The notes beneath the pieces were generated by a model. It was not told where the DNA came from. It did no database searches and worked only from the letters and a program-made list of their open reading frames with translations. A stretch of DNA of 64,000 nucleotides. Source: Anaerolineae bacterium (GTDB lineage Bacteria; Chloroflexota; Anaerolineae; Promineifilales; Promineifilaceae). Both the position numbers and the translations under genes were made by a program. Positions 42,275-50,189 of this stretch are shown one piece after another; within the stretch, counting starts at the first letter, position 1; every line of letters starts with the position of its first letter. The stretch is from the NCBI GenBank assembly GCA_019637635.1, contig JAHBVI010000020.1, positions 1 through 64,000 on the forward strand, in the 5' to 3' direction.

Positions 42275-44366
42275 GATTACGAATGTTCCGCTCCTCCGCC
42301 AGACGCGCCGCCCACGCCTGGGAAATGCGGTCAATAATGACGGCCAGGATGACAATCGCCAGCCCGGCTTCGATGCTACGGCCGAGTTCGTTTTGCGCCA
42401 GCCCCGTCACCACTTCCAGCCCTAGCCCCGCGCCACCCACCAGCCCGGCGCAGATAACCATAGCCAGCACCATCATGATCGTCTGGTTGACGCCGAGCAT
42501 GATGGCGGGTAAGGCCAGTGGGATTTGCACTTTGGCCAGAATTTGCCAATCGGTAGAGCCAAAAGCATGTGCCGCTTCCACCACTTCCGCCTCCACACGG
42601 CGGATGCCCAAACTGGTCAGGCGGATGACCGGCGGCAGGGCATACAGCACCGAGGCCAAAATCCCGGCGACGCGCCCCACGTTAAAGAGCATGACCACCG
42701 GCACCAGGTAAACAAACACGGGGATGGTTTGCAAAAAGTCGTTCATCACCCGCAAGCCCCGGTCGGCGTGGTCATTGCGGGCGGCCCAAATGCCCAGGGG
42801 GATGCCGATGAGGACGGAAATGATGACGGCCACAATCACCTGGCTGAGGGTGTCCATCGCCAGTTCCCACATGCCCAACAAGCCTAGCATGAACATGCCT
42901 GCCAGGGTGTAGAGCGCCAGCCGTTTGCCGGAGACGGCGTAGGCTACGGCCGTGAGCAAACCCATCACCACCGGCCATGTCAGCCGCTCCACCAGCAGTT
43001 GGCGCAGCGGCGTCAGCAGGTGAATGGTGATGAAGTCACTAAACGGCCCGGTGCCGATGTTGCTGTCGCCAATGCGGTACAAATTCACCTGCGCCCACTT
43101 TACCAGGGCGTCTATGGGCGCGGCCAGATTGAGACGCCAGCTTGGAGGGAATTCGCGGAAGGCGGGCACGGCCGTACTCGCGGCCATCGTCACCAACAAC
43201 AGGGCAATCAACACCAATACGCTCATAAAAAAGAAGGGGCGGCGGCTGAGAAAATCGCTGCGCCCGGTGATAGTTTGGGTGGTTCGGTCAGCGGCAGTGT
43301 AGGCATAGGAGACGGCCGTTTCCACCCCCTCCGCTGCTCGTTTGCCCCGCCACGCCTCCGGCAACAGCCGGAAGCCGCGAAAATCGCCCCGGCTGTTCCA
43401 CTCGGTGCGCACAAAAGATTGGCTCAGGCGATCCAGCAGGAAGGCCATAAAAACAATGGCCAGCCCGGCGGCAAAGGCGGTGCCCACATTCAGGGTGCGC
43501 AGCGAGCGCAGCACCGTCTCGCCCAGGCCGCCGCCACCAATCAGGGCGGCAATGACCACGATGCTCAAGGCCATCATGATCGTCTGATTGACGCCGGTCA
43601 TAATCGCCGGGGTGGCCAGGGGCAGGCGCACTTTGAACAAAATCTGGCGGTCGGTGGCGCCAAAGGCGCGCGCCGCTTCCACCGTCTCGCCGGAGACCTG
43701 GCGGATACCCAGGTTGGTCAGGCGGATGACGGGCGGCAGGGCGTAAATGACGGTGGCGACGACGCTGGGCACGCGGGCAATGCCAAAAAAGAGCAGCACG
43801 GGAATGAGGTAGACGAAGGCGGGCATCGTTTGCATGGCATCCAGCAACGGCCGTAACAGCCGTTCCACCCGGTCATTTTGTGCCGACCAGATGCCCAGGG
43901 GGATGCCAATTTGCAGCGAGATGATGACGGAGACGACCATGAGCGACAGGGTTTGCATACTGCGGTCCCAAAAGCCGAGCAGCCCCATCAGCAGCGTGCA
44001 GCCGGAGACGACCAGCGCCAGCCGCAGCCCGCCCGCTTTGTGGGCGATGAGGAAAATGGTGGCCACGATGACAGGCCAGGGCAGCCAGAGCAGGAAATCC
44101 TCCACCCGGCGCAGCCCCCAATCAATGCTTGCGCTGAGCGGCTCGAAGAAGTAGAGGAACATGGGATGGCTGCGGCGGTTGGCGACGATCCAGCGTTTGA
44201 ATTCGTCCAGCGGCCCCCGCAGGCCAATGTTCCACGACTCCGGGAAGGCGCCCACCTGGGCGGCGGCAAAGATGAGGAAGGCGAGGGTGAGTACGGCCGT
44301 AGCCACCCCCAACCCTACCCACCGCTTATGCGTCGAAATTCTGGAAATAGCGATTGATGCGCTCAT
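42270..44366 (-). CDS. proW: Fused double glycine betaine/proline ABC permease (ProW-ProW)
   Basis: A 698-residue protein made of two homologous ProW/OpuAB permease units. Each has about six hydrophobic segments and the EAA-type coupling loop. Unit 1 has GIPLGIWSAQNDRVERLL and VEAARAFGATDRQILFKVRL; unit 2 has GIPLGIWAARNDHADRGLRV and VEAAHAFGSTDWQILAKVQI. A fused dimer means both halves of the permease come from one chain. With ProV and ProX nearby it should import glycine betaine or related solutes. The ATG at 44366 gives the usual start; no Shine-Dalgarno is visible. Between it and ProV lies inserted DNA. Confidence 0.9.
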   Translation of the reverse strand: MSASIAISRISTHKRWVGLGVATAVLTLAFLIFAAAQVGAFPESWNIGLRGPLDEFKRWIVANRRSHPMFLYFFEPLSASIDWGLRRVEDFLLWLPWPVIVATIFLIAHKAGGLRLALVVSGCTLLMGLLGFWDRSMQTLSLMVVSVIISLQIGIPLGIWSAQNDRVERLLRPLLDAMQTMPAFVYLIPVLLFFGIARVPSVVATVIYALPPVIRLTNLGIRQVSGETVEAARAFGATDRQILFKVRLPLATPAIMTGVNQTIMMALSIVVIAALIGGGGLGETVLRSLRTLNVGTAFAAGLAIVFMAFLLDRLSQSFVRTEWNSRGDFRGFRLLPEAWRGKRAAEGVETAVSYAYTAADRTTQTITGRSDFLSRRPFFFMSVLVLIALLLVTMAASTAVPAFREFPPSWRLNLAAPIDALVKWAQVNLYRIGDSNIGTGPFSDFITIHLLTPLRQLLVERLTWPVVMGLLTAVAYAVSGKRLALYTLAGMFMLGLLGMWELAMDTLSQVIVAVIISVLIGIPLGIWAARNDHADRGLRVMNDFLQTIPVFVYLVPVVMLFNVGRVAGILASVLYALPPVIRLTSLGIRRVEAEVVEAAHAFGSTDWQILAKVQIPLALPAIMLGVNQTIMMVLAMVICAGLVGGAGLGLEVVTGLAQNELGRSIEAGLAIVILAVIIDRISQAWAARLAEERNIRNP

Positions 44367-44376
44367 AGTTTTTTGT

Positions 44377-44446
44377 GAGATTGGGAGACTGAGAGATTGA
44401 GAGATTGGCTGCGCTCCCAATCTCTTAATCTCCCAATCTCTCAATC
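44377..44446. repeat. GAGATTGGGAGA-type hairpin
   Basis: GAGATTGGGAGACTGAGAGA and more GATTGAGAGATTGG words face CCAATCTCTTAATCTCCC and AATCTCTCAATC around a GCTGCG-centred loop. It is the same word family as 54309-54381. Confidence 0.7.
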
Positions 44447-44466
44447 ACATTCTTCCATCCATTGTC

Positions 44467-44619
44467 GTAGGGGCGGGACAGGCGGGTGATGGCTTGCCGG
44501 GTCACCAACACTCTGTCTCCCGCCTGTCTCGCCCCGGTTTGGCGATGCGAGGGCGAGACGGTGCGGAGACAAGGCCCATTGTTTCATCCAGATTGTGCCC
44601 AGCGCCGTCCCGCCCCCAC
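44467..44619. mobile_element. MITE-like element of about 153 bp with terminal inverted repeats
   Basis: GTAGGGGCGGGAC (44467-44479) faces GTCCCGCCCCCAC (44607-44619), 12 of 13 matched. A second inner inverted pair, GGGGCGGGACAGGCGGG, faces CCCGCCTGTCTCGCCCC at about 44521-44537. No coding frame is inside, and no transposase is near. Confidence 0.55.
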
Positions 44620-44626
44620 AATATGG

Positions 44627-45046
44627 TCATGTTAATTCCCAAAATGTAGGTGGTTCGTAATCAGACACATCGCCATGAACGCCTTTCCTTCCAAATCTGT
44701 TCGTAGATGGGAAAAAGTCGTCTAATGCTACACTGAGTTGAAGGATTACGTTACAACCTAATTTTAATTCGTCTGAAGTTGCTTCTCGAATCTGGAATTT
44801 CCCACTAAACCGGAGTGTAGAAGAGGTTTCCTTAACCACATTTTGATCAAGATCATAACTAAAACTCTTGTCTCCGATAATTTGCAGGTTCTCACCTTCA
44901 TAGTCATATATGAAGGTCTCGTAAGAACTAAGTCGCCACCAGTAACACTCAAAAAAACCTCTGCCTCCAGGGAGAAATACTAACACTTCATCTGCTGGGT
45001 CTTGATAAAACCAAGATGTAGACCAACGACCAACAATATCATCCAT
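44627..45046 (-). CDS. AT-rich hypothetical protein (139 aa)
   Basis: A 139-residue protein of no recognised family, beginning MDDIVGRWSTSWFYQDPADE with LVFLPGGRGFFECYWWRLS. It looks like a single beta-rich domain of a lipocalin-like or immunity-protein-like kind, but that is only impression. It is AT-richer than the permease and ATPase genes around it and lacks ACGGCCGT. Its ATG lies 3 bases after a proV tail fragment. It is probably inserted DNA that splits the proV and proW genes. Confidence 0.55.
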   Translation of the reverse strand: MDDIVGRWSTSWFYQDPADEVLVFLPGGRGFFECYWWRLSSYETFIYDYEGENLQIIGDKSFSYDLDQNVVKETSSTLRFSGKFQIREATSDELKLGCNVILQLSVALDDFFPSTNRFGRKGVHGDVSDYEPPTFWELT

Positions 45047-45049
45047 CTC

Positions 45050-45115
45050 TTACTCTGCTCCCGCCAACGCCAGCGTGAGCGTTTTGCGGTCTACTTTGCC
45101 GACTGTGCCTTTCTT
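45050..45115 (-). pseudogene. proV C-terminal fragment
   Basis: On the minus strand, 45050-45115 reads in frame [19 protein letters not shown] and stops with TAA. It copies the end of the intact ProV gene, which reads [20 protein letters not shown]. It is a remnant of a second or duplicated proV, cut off by the DUF1801-containing segment. Confidence 0.75.
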
Positions 45116-45127
45116 GGATAAATTCAA

Positions 45128-45517
45128 CTATTTCTTTTTCCCTTTTGCAGCCGCTTTTGCCAGATTTTCCTTTACTCGGAACTGGACGATTCGGGTGATC
45201 AGGTCGTAAGGAATGGGCTTGTCGAACGGGAATTGGGTCGTACCCTTGCCCGCGCCATAAATCGCCAACTCCTCTTTGAACTCCGCAATACCGGTGGGTG
45301 TGGGGTAAAAGCCGATATGTTTCTTGTGCGCACCAAAATAAACCAGACCTCTACCCTTTAGCGTGAAGGTGGGCATTTGATAGCTGATCGTTTCCTCCGC
45401 CTCTGGCGCGGCCTCCCGAATCGTCAGCCGCACCTTTTGCAGAATCTCCTGCACATCGGGCGGAAAGCGGGCAATGTATTCATCTATCGTCTCCGGCACA
45501 GCCTGTTTCGTTTCCAT
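45128..45517 (-). CDS. DUF1801 (YdhG-like) protein
   Basis: A 129-residue protein with TIDEYIARFPPDVQEILQKV, EAEETISYQMPTFTLKGRG and HIGFYPTPTGIAEF, typical of the DUF1801/YdhG family. Its structure is known, but its function is not firmly known. A basic tail (AAAKGKKK) ends it. The ATG at 45517 is preferred over a GTG 15 bp upstream that lies in repeat DNA. It sits in inserted DNA between proV and its tail fragment. Confidence 0.8.
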   Translation of the reverse strand: METKQAVPETIDEYIARFPPDVQEILQKVRLTIREAAPEAEETISYQMPTFTLKGRGLVYFGAHKKHIGFYPTPTGIAEFKEELAIYGAGKGTTQFPFDKPIPYDLITRIVQFRVKENLAKAAAKGKKK

Positions 45518-45528
45518 ATGATTTTTAT

Positions 45529-45588
45529 CCACAGATTACACAGATTGCACAGAATAAAATCTGCGTTCATCCGTAAAATCCGCGTCCC
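45529..45588. repeat. CACAGATTACACAGATT-type repeat
   Basis: CCACAGATTACACAGATTGC, then ACAGAATAAAATCTGCG and TCATCCGTAAAATCCGCG. It is of the same kind as 729, 2383 and 17291. Confidence 0.6.
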
Positions 45589-45591
45589 ATT

Positions 45592-46611
45592 TTACTCCGC
45601 TCCGGCCAGGGCCAGCATGAGCGTTTTGCGGTCTACTTTGCCGATGATGGCCCCGGCCGGGTCCAGGACGGCCACGGCCGTACTATTATTAGCCGTCAAC
45701 GGGATGAGCCGATCCAGGGTCATGTCGGCGCGGCAGGTGGTTTCGCTGCCGTCCAGGTTGGTGGGCGGCTGCATGATCGTCTCGGCCGTCAGCACCCGGC
45801 CGCGGGGCACATCCTTCGTAAATTCACGCACATAATTGTTCGCCGGATGGGCCACAATCATGCCGGCCGTGCCCAACTGCACAATCTCGCCATCCTTCAT
45901 AATGGCAATACGGTCGCCCAGTTTAATTGCCTCCAAGAAGTCATGGGTGATGAAAACGATAGTTTTATGCAGCGTTTGTTGCAGGCGAATCAGTTCATCC
46001 TGCATCTCGCGGCGGATGAGCGGGTCGAGGGCGCTAAACGGTTCGTCGCAGAGCAGAATTTCCGGGTCAACGGCCAGGGCGCGGGCCAGCCCGACGCGCT
46101 GCTGCATGCCGCCGCTCAGTTCGTGCGGGTAATGGTTTTCCCACCCTTTCAGGCCGACCATGTACAGCACGTCCCGCGCTTTGGCTTCTCGTTCGGCGCG
46201 GGCCAATCCCTGGATTTCCAGGCCGTAGGCCACATTGTCCAGCACGCGGCGGTGGGGGAAAAGGCCAAACCGTTGGAAAACCATGCTCATGGTATGGCGG
46301 CGCAGGTGGCGCAGGTCATCGTCGTTCATGGTGGTCACGTCACGGCCGTTGACCCATATCTCCCCGCGTGTTGGCTCAATCAGGCGCGTCAGGCAGCGGA
46401 TCAGCGTAGATTTGCCGCTGCCAGACAGCCCCATGACCACAAAAATTTCGCCCGCCCCCACCTCAAATGACACGTCGCGCACGGCCACCACGTGCCCGGT
46501 TTTTTCCTGGATGTCGGCGCGGGTGGACACGGCCGTGACCTGCCCAATCACATGCTCCGGCGCCGGGCCAAAGATTTTCCAGAGGTGGTTGCAGGTGATT
46601 TTTGGTTCCAT
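45592..46611 (-). CDS. proV: Glycine betaine/proline ABC transporter ATP-binding protein
   Basis: A 339-residue ATPase of the ProV/OpuAA type with a C-terminal CBS-like region. Walker A is [20 protein letters not shown], the signature is [17 protein letters not shown], Walker B is [14 protein letters not shown], and the switch is [16 protein letters not shown] tail of about 90 residues ends [16 protein letters not shown], the CBS remnant that senses ionic strength in OpuA. It pairs with the double permease at 42270, from which it is separated by inserted DNA. A 16-bp hairpin lies just upstream; no Shine-Dalgarno is clear. Confidence 0.92.
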   Translation of the reverse strand: MEPKITCNHLWKIFGPAPEHVIGQVTAVSTRADIQEKTGHVVAVRDVSFEVGAGEIFVVMGLSGSGKSTLIRCLTRLIEPTRGEIWVNGRDVTTMNDDDLRHLRRHTMSMVFQRFGLFPHRRVLDNVAYGLEIQGLARAEREAKARDVLYMVGLKGWENHYPHELSGGMQQRVGLARALAVDPEILLCDEPFSALDPLIRREMQDELIRLQQTLHKTIVFITHDFLEAIKLGDRIAIMKDGEIVQLGTAGMIVAHPANNYVREFTKDVPRGRVLTAETIMQPPTNLDGSETTCRADMTLDRLIPLTANNSTAVAVLDPAGAIIGKVDRKTLMLALAGAE

Positions 46612-46620
46612 ATGTTTGAA

Positions 46621-46680
46621 GTGCCAGGCACGGGGTTTAACGCCTTAACTGACCAGGGCCGTTCACCCCGTGCCTGGCAC
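46621..46680. repeat. 16-bp perfect hairpin GTGCCAGGCACGGGGT
   Basis: GTGCCAGGCACGGGGT (46621-46636) pairs perfectly with ACCCCGTGCCTGGCAC (46665-46680). The same GTGCCAGGCAC word forms the hairpin at 57071. Confidence 0.85.
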
Positions 46681-46689
46681 TGCTCGCAG

Positions 46690-47643
46690 CTACGGCAGCC
46701 ACCCCTTCCACTCGGCCTCATGCGCGTCTACCCACGCCTGGGCCGCTTCTTCCACCGTTTTGCCCTCGTCCAGCATCGCCAGCATCTCAATTTGCGCCTC
46801 GCTGCCATAGTTCATGTTTTTCAGCATGGTGTACACATTAGGCGCTTTTTCGTTGAGTTTAGTCGAGAGAATCTTAAATAGCTGGTCTTCCGGGTAGGCG
46901 CAGGCTACGCCGCCGCCCTCGGCATTGGCGTAACAGGCGTCCGTGTAGGGCGGCAGTTCCACTTGCGTCAGATCAAAGCGGCTAAAGATGGCGTGTGGCG
47001 AGTAGAAATAAAACAACACCGGCTGCTGCCGCGCATAGGCGGACGAGACCGTAGCCAGCAGCGAATCTTCCGAGCCGGCCGTCACCACCTGCAAACTCAG
47101 CCCCAGGTTCTTAATGATGTCGGCGTCATATTGCACCCAACTGGGGTCGCCGGCCGTGAACTGGCCCAGACTACCCGTTTCGGCCGTGGCAAACAGCCCG
47201 GCCAATGCCGGGTCTTTATACCCTTCCCAGGTCGCCAACTGCGGATTTTGGTTGATCACGTAAGTGGGCACAAACCAGCCAATCTCCCCCACCGGCCCCA
47301 GCGGGCCGCCATTTTCCACCACTTTTTGCTGCTCAATGTATTGGGCAATGCGCTCCCCATGCCCGGAAGGCCACACTTCCAGGCTGGCGTCGGCGCTGCC
47401 GGCCGCCAGGGCGTCCCATTGCGCGTTTTCATCCAGGGCCACAATCTCCACTGTGTTGCCCAACTCTTTTTCGATGATGATTTTAGCCACGTTAACGTTT
47501 AGCTCCGATGAGGGCCAGGGGTTGGCAATCAGGGTGATCGTTTCCCCACCCCCCTCATCGCCCCCGCCGCTGCTACACGCCGCCAGTAGTACGGCCGTGA
47601 GCAAAACAACAACTACAATAAACGGTAAACTCTTCTTTCTCAT
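46690..47643 (-). CDS. proX: Glycine betaine/proline-binding lipoprotein
   Basis: A 317-residue substrate-binding protein of the OpuAC/ProX type. The signal has a hydrophobic stretch (LPFIVVVVLLTAVLLAACSS) with lipobox LAAC at about residues 20-23, so it is lipid-anchored outside the membrane. Conserved binding segments are TLIANPWPSSELNVNVAKII, ASLEVWPSGHGE and QPVLFYFYSPHAIFSRFDL, and YTDACYANAEGGGVACAYPE has the Cys pair common in ProX. It delivers glycine betaine or a related solute to the ProVW importer. The ATG at 47643 has GAGGAGG 5 nt upstream. Confidence 0.9.
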   Translation of the reverse strand: MRKKSLPFIVVVVLLTAVLLAACSSGGGDEGGGETITLIANPWPSSELNVNVAKIIIEKELGNTVEIVALDENAQWDALAAGSADASLEVWPSGHGERIAQYIEQQKVVENGGPLGPVGEIGWFVPTYVINQNPQLATWEGYKDPALAGLFATAETGSLGQFTAGDPSWVQYDADIIKNLGLSLQVVTAGSEDSLLATVSSAYARQQPVLFYFYSPHAIFSRFDLTQVELPPYTDACYANAEGGGVACAYPEDQLFKILSTKLNEKAPNVYTMLKNMNYGSEAQIEMLAMLDEGKTVEEAAQAWVDAHEAEWKGWLP

Positions 47644-47759
47644 ATTAGCCTCCTCTACAGTAGGGCAAGGTGCTGCAAACGTTGTTTGCCCTTGCGCTAC
47701 AACAATAAGTTGGCTCAATTATGCCCTAACCGGATCATTTGCACAGTAACCAACAAAAT

Positions 47760-47869
47760 TGTCATTCCGCCCCTTCGGCAAACTCAGGGCTGGCTAAACT
47801 TCGAGGAGGAATCTCATACGCTGGCAAGAAGAAAGATTCCTCGCTCCGAAGACTACGCTCGGAATGACA
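47760..47869. mobile_element. MITE-like element of about 110 bp (TGTCATTCCG termini)
   Basis: TGTCATTCCG (47760-47769) faces CGGAATGACA (47860-47869), a perfect 10-bp terminal inverted repeat. Inside, GAGGAATCT faces AGATTCCTC. This kind of repeat is widespread in environmental bacterial genomes. It is noncoding. Confidence 0.6.
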
Positions 47870-47892
47870 GGAGGGGAGTGACGGCCGTGCCC

Positions 47893-48252
47893 TCACTCGC
47901 CCGGCATTCTCAGGTCACCACGCGCCTTCAGATCTTCAAAGTATGCTATTCGTTCTGACAGAGCCTGCACCAGTTCCTCAGGCACTTCATCATATGACAA
48001 GATGCCCGTGACCAACGCATAGGCCACATTGTTATCCTGATAGCTTGTGTTATATCGCTCGAGCAGTTCCTTGATCGGGCCTTTCCAACAGTCTTCTACG
48101 TGAATGGCCAGATCGCCGCTACCCATATCACCGGCGCGCCATTGGGCAAACAGCCCGTCCAGTTTTGTTAGTTCGCGGTGTAGTTCCCGTTCGTGGGCTT
48201 CACATTTCCAGGTAGAAATCAGCTTTTTGATCTGTTTGGGATATGGATTCAT
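47893..48252 (-). CDS. Conserved hypothetical protein (119 aa)
   Basis: A 119-residue helical protein. Segments such as ERELHRELTKLDGLFAQWRA and GDLAIHVEDCWKGPIKELLE, with YALVTGILSYDEVPEELVQA, resemble a conserved hypothetical family (I recall related proteins with an IHxF-type motif). No function can be given. It is less GC-rich than its neighbours. It sits between etfA and proX on the same strand but is not obviously part of their pathway. Confidence 0.65.
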   Translation of the reverse strand: MNPYPKQIKKLISTWKCEAHERELHRELTKLDGLFAQWRAGDMGSGDLAIHVEDCWKGPIKELLERYNTSYQDNNVAYALVTGILSYDEVPEELVQALSERIAYFEDLKARGDLRMPGE

Positions 48253-48288
48253 CTTTCAAACTAACTCCCGGCAGCAGCGGATGAACAA

Positions 48289-48319
48289 CGAATAAGCGGA
48301 TGGTTTATCCGCTTATTCG
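48289..48319. repeat. 13-bp hairpin of AAGCGGAT words
   Basis: CGAATAAGCGGAT (48289-48301) faces ATCCGCTTATTCG (48307-48319). Flanking GCAGCGGATG and CTATCCGCTGC extend it imperfectly. It overlaps the etfA stop region. Confidence 0.7.
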
Positions 48320-49299
48320 CTCCCTATCCGCTGCCGCAATTCCGCAATCAGCGCGGGCAAAATTTCGTGCAAGTCACCAATGACGGCGTAATCGGCTTTG
48401 GTCACCATGGGGGCGTCGGGGTCGGTGTTGATGGCCAGGATGTGTTTGGCGCTTTTGCAGCCGACCCAATGCTGGATGGCGCCGCTGATGCCGCAGGCGA
48501 TATACAAATCCGGCGCGACCCGCGTACCCGTCTGCCCCACCTGGGCGGTATGTGGCCGCCAGCCCAGATTGGTAGCTACCCGCGAGCCGCCCACCGCGCC
48601 GCCGAGCAAATCGGCCAGTTCTTCCAGCACAGCAAACCCCTCCGCGCTGCCCACGCCGCGCCCGCCGCTGACCACCACACGGGCATCGGCCAATGTCACT
48701 TTGCCGCTTTCGGGTTGTGTACGGCCGTCCACCATCACCCGCAAATCATCCGCCGACAATTCAGGCATAAACGGCCGTACCTCCACCACCCCACCTTCAA
48801 CGGCCTCCGCCTGAATGACCAACGGCGCAACTGTCAACAACTTCGGTTCCCCTTTCAGCCACGCCTCTTCCAGCAAACTGCCCCCCCACCGCTGCCGGGT
48901 AATGTGATAATCCTCGCCGGGCGACACGGCCGTGACATTTGCCGCCATCGCCACCCCCAACTTTGCCGCCACGTAGGCCATTACCTCATTGCCCCGCTCT
49001 GTGCCCGCCGCGAGTACGGCCGTTGGCCTTTCCGCCGCCATCACCTGCACCACACATGCCGCCCAGGCTGCCGGAGCATAATCGGTCAGGTCGGGGTGTT
49101 GGGCGATGTGGATGGCCGTCACACCATACGCGCCCAACCCCTCTACCGCATCGCCGATGACAATTGCATGGAAGGGCACGGCCTGCACTGAGCCTGCCGA
49201 AGTGGCCGTTTCCCCCGCCAGCCGCCGCGCCAACGTCAACATTTCCAACGAATGCGGGTTTACCCGCCCGGCCTCTTGTTCTACAAAACCTAAGATCAT
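48313..49299 (-). CDS. etfA: Electron transfer flavoprotein alpha subunit
   Basis: A 328-residue EtfA. The N-terminal domain starts MILGFVEQEAGRVNPHSLEM. The FAD domain shows DARVVVSGGRGVGSAEGFAV, GWRPHTAQVGQTGTRVAPDL and ISGAIQHWVGCKSAKHILAI, the FAD-binding signature. It accepts electrons from flavoprotein dehydrogenases together with EtfB and passes them to the quinone pool. It is encoded next to etfB and the dimethylglycine-dehydrogenase-like gene, so those are its likely donors. Confidence 0.93.
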   Translation of the reverse strand: MILGFVEQEAGRVNPHSLEMLTLARRLAGETATSAGSVQAVPFHAIVIGDAVEGLGAYGVTAIHIAQHPDLTDYAPAAWAACVVQVMAAERPTAVLAAGTERGNEVMAYVAAKLGVAMAANVTAVSPGEDYHITRQRWGGSLLEEAWLKGEPKLLTVAPLVIQAEAVEGGVVEVRPFMPELSADDLRVMVDGRTQPESGKVTLADARVVVSGGRGVGSAEGFAVLEELADLLGGAVGGSRVATNLGWRPHTAQVGQTGTRVAPDLYIACGISGAIQHWVGCKSAKHILAINTDPDAPMVTKADYAVIGDLHEILPALIAELRQRIGSE

Positions 49300-49310
49300 A
49301 TTTTTCTCTG

Positions 49311-49382
49311 GTGACTACAGCGGATAGGGAATAGAGCGGATAAAAGAAGAAATCCGTTTTTTTCTTCATCCGCTGTAGTCAC
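49311..49382. repeat. 15-bp hairpin GTGACTACAGCGGAT between etfB and etfA
   Basis: GTGACTACAGCGGAT (49311-49325) faces ATCCGCTGTAGTCAC (49368-49382), perfect, with inner GCGGATAAAAG against a T-rich block. The right end overlaps the etfB stop codon. Confidence 0.75.
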
Positions 49383-50128
49383 ATCAACCGTAACTCCTGC
49401 AAAATCTCCACAATGCGCGGCACGGCCGTGACCCCCTGCCCCAATATCTGCACCGTCTTCTCTTGCTCCGGTGGCGTCGCCAGCCGGATCATCTCCAGCC
49501 CGCCACCGTTCCACGTTGGTTCAATCTGCTCTAGCGGCTTCTTCTTTGCCCGCAGCCGACCAGGCACCGACGGATAACGGGGCAAATTCAGCCCTTCTTT
49601 GACGGTGAGTACAGCCGGTAAAGAAACCTCATACATCTCCCAACGGCCGCCAGAGTCACGCCGGGCAATCACCGTTTCCCCGCGCACGTCAACCCCTTTG
49701 ACGCCGGTCACACACGGCCGTCCCAACGCCACCGCCACTCGAATCCCTACCTGATAATCCCCCGTATCGGCCGCTTCATTGCCAAACAGCAACAGGTCAT
49801 ACTGCCCCGCCCGCGCTACTTCGATGATGGCGTTAGCCGTCGCCAGGGGATCCCACTCCGAACCATCGGTGAGCAAATGAATGGCCCGATCCACCCCCAC
49901 CGCCAGCGCATCCCGCAACTGTTCGGCGGCCTCGGCCGGCCCCAACGTCAGCACGGTTACGCGGCCGCCATGCTGTTCCGCCAGCCGCACCGCCTCCTCC
50001 ACCGCGCACTCCTCGTGCGGGCTGATGGTGAAGCCCAAATTGCGCGTGTCAATCCCCCGCTCATCGGCCGTCAGCGTAATCCGCGCTCCGGTGGCGGGGA
50101 CTCGTTTGATGCAAACTAAAATTTCCAT
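49379..50128 (-). CDS. etfB: Electron transfer flavoprotein beta subunit
   Basis: A 249-residue EtfB beginning MEILVCIKRVPATGARITLT. The AMP-binding and signature part includes LLLFGNEAADTGDYQVGIRV and PAVLTVKEGLNLPRYPS, matching the EtfB pattern around the recognition loop. It forms the ETF heterodimer with the next gene. The ATG at 50128 gives the standard N-terminus; longer in-frame starts lie in the upstream GTGATGCGTGAAACG repeat. Confidence 0.93.
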   Translation of the reverse strand: MEILVCIKRVPATGARITLTADERGIDTRNLGFTISPHEECAVEEAVRLAEQHGGRVTVLTLGPAEAAEQLRDALAVGVDRAIHLLTDGSEWDPLATANAIIEVARAGQYDLLLFGNEAADTGDYQVGIRVAVALGRPCVTGVKGVDVRGETVIARRDSGGRWEMYEVSLPAVLTVKEGLNLPRYPSVPGRLRAKKKPLEQIEPTWNGGGLEMIRLATPPEQEKTVQILGQGVTAVPRIVEILQELRLM

Positions 50129-50131
50129 ATT

Positions 50132-50188
50132 CGTGATGCGTGAAACGTGAAACGTGATGTCTCTCTGGTCAAGTTTCACGTTTCACGT
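50132..50188. repeat. CGTGAAACGTGAAACGTGA hairpin
   Basis: CGTGATGCGTGAAACGTGA on the left faces TTTCACGTTTCACGTTTTAC on the right, in the spacer between the dehydrogenase and etfB. Confidence 0.7.
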
Positions 50189-50189
50189 T

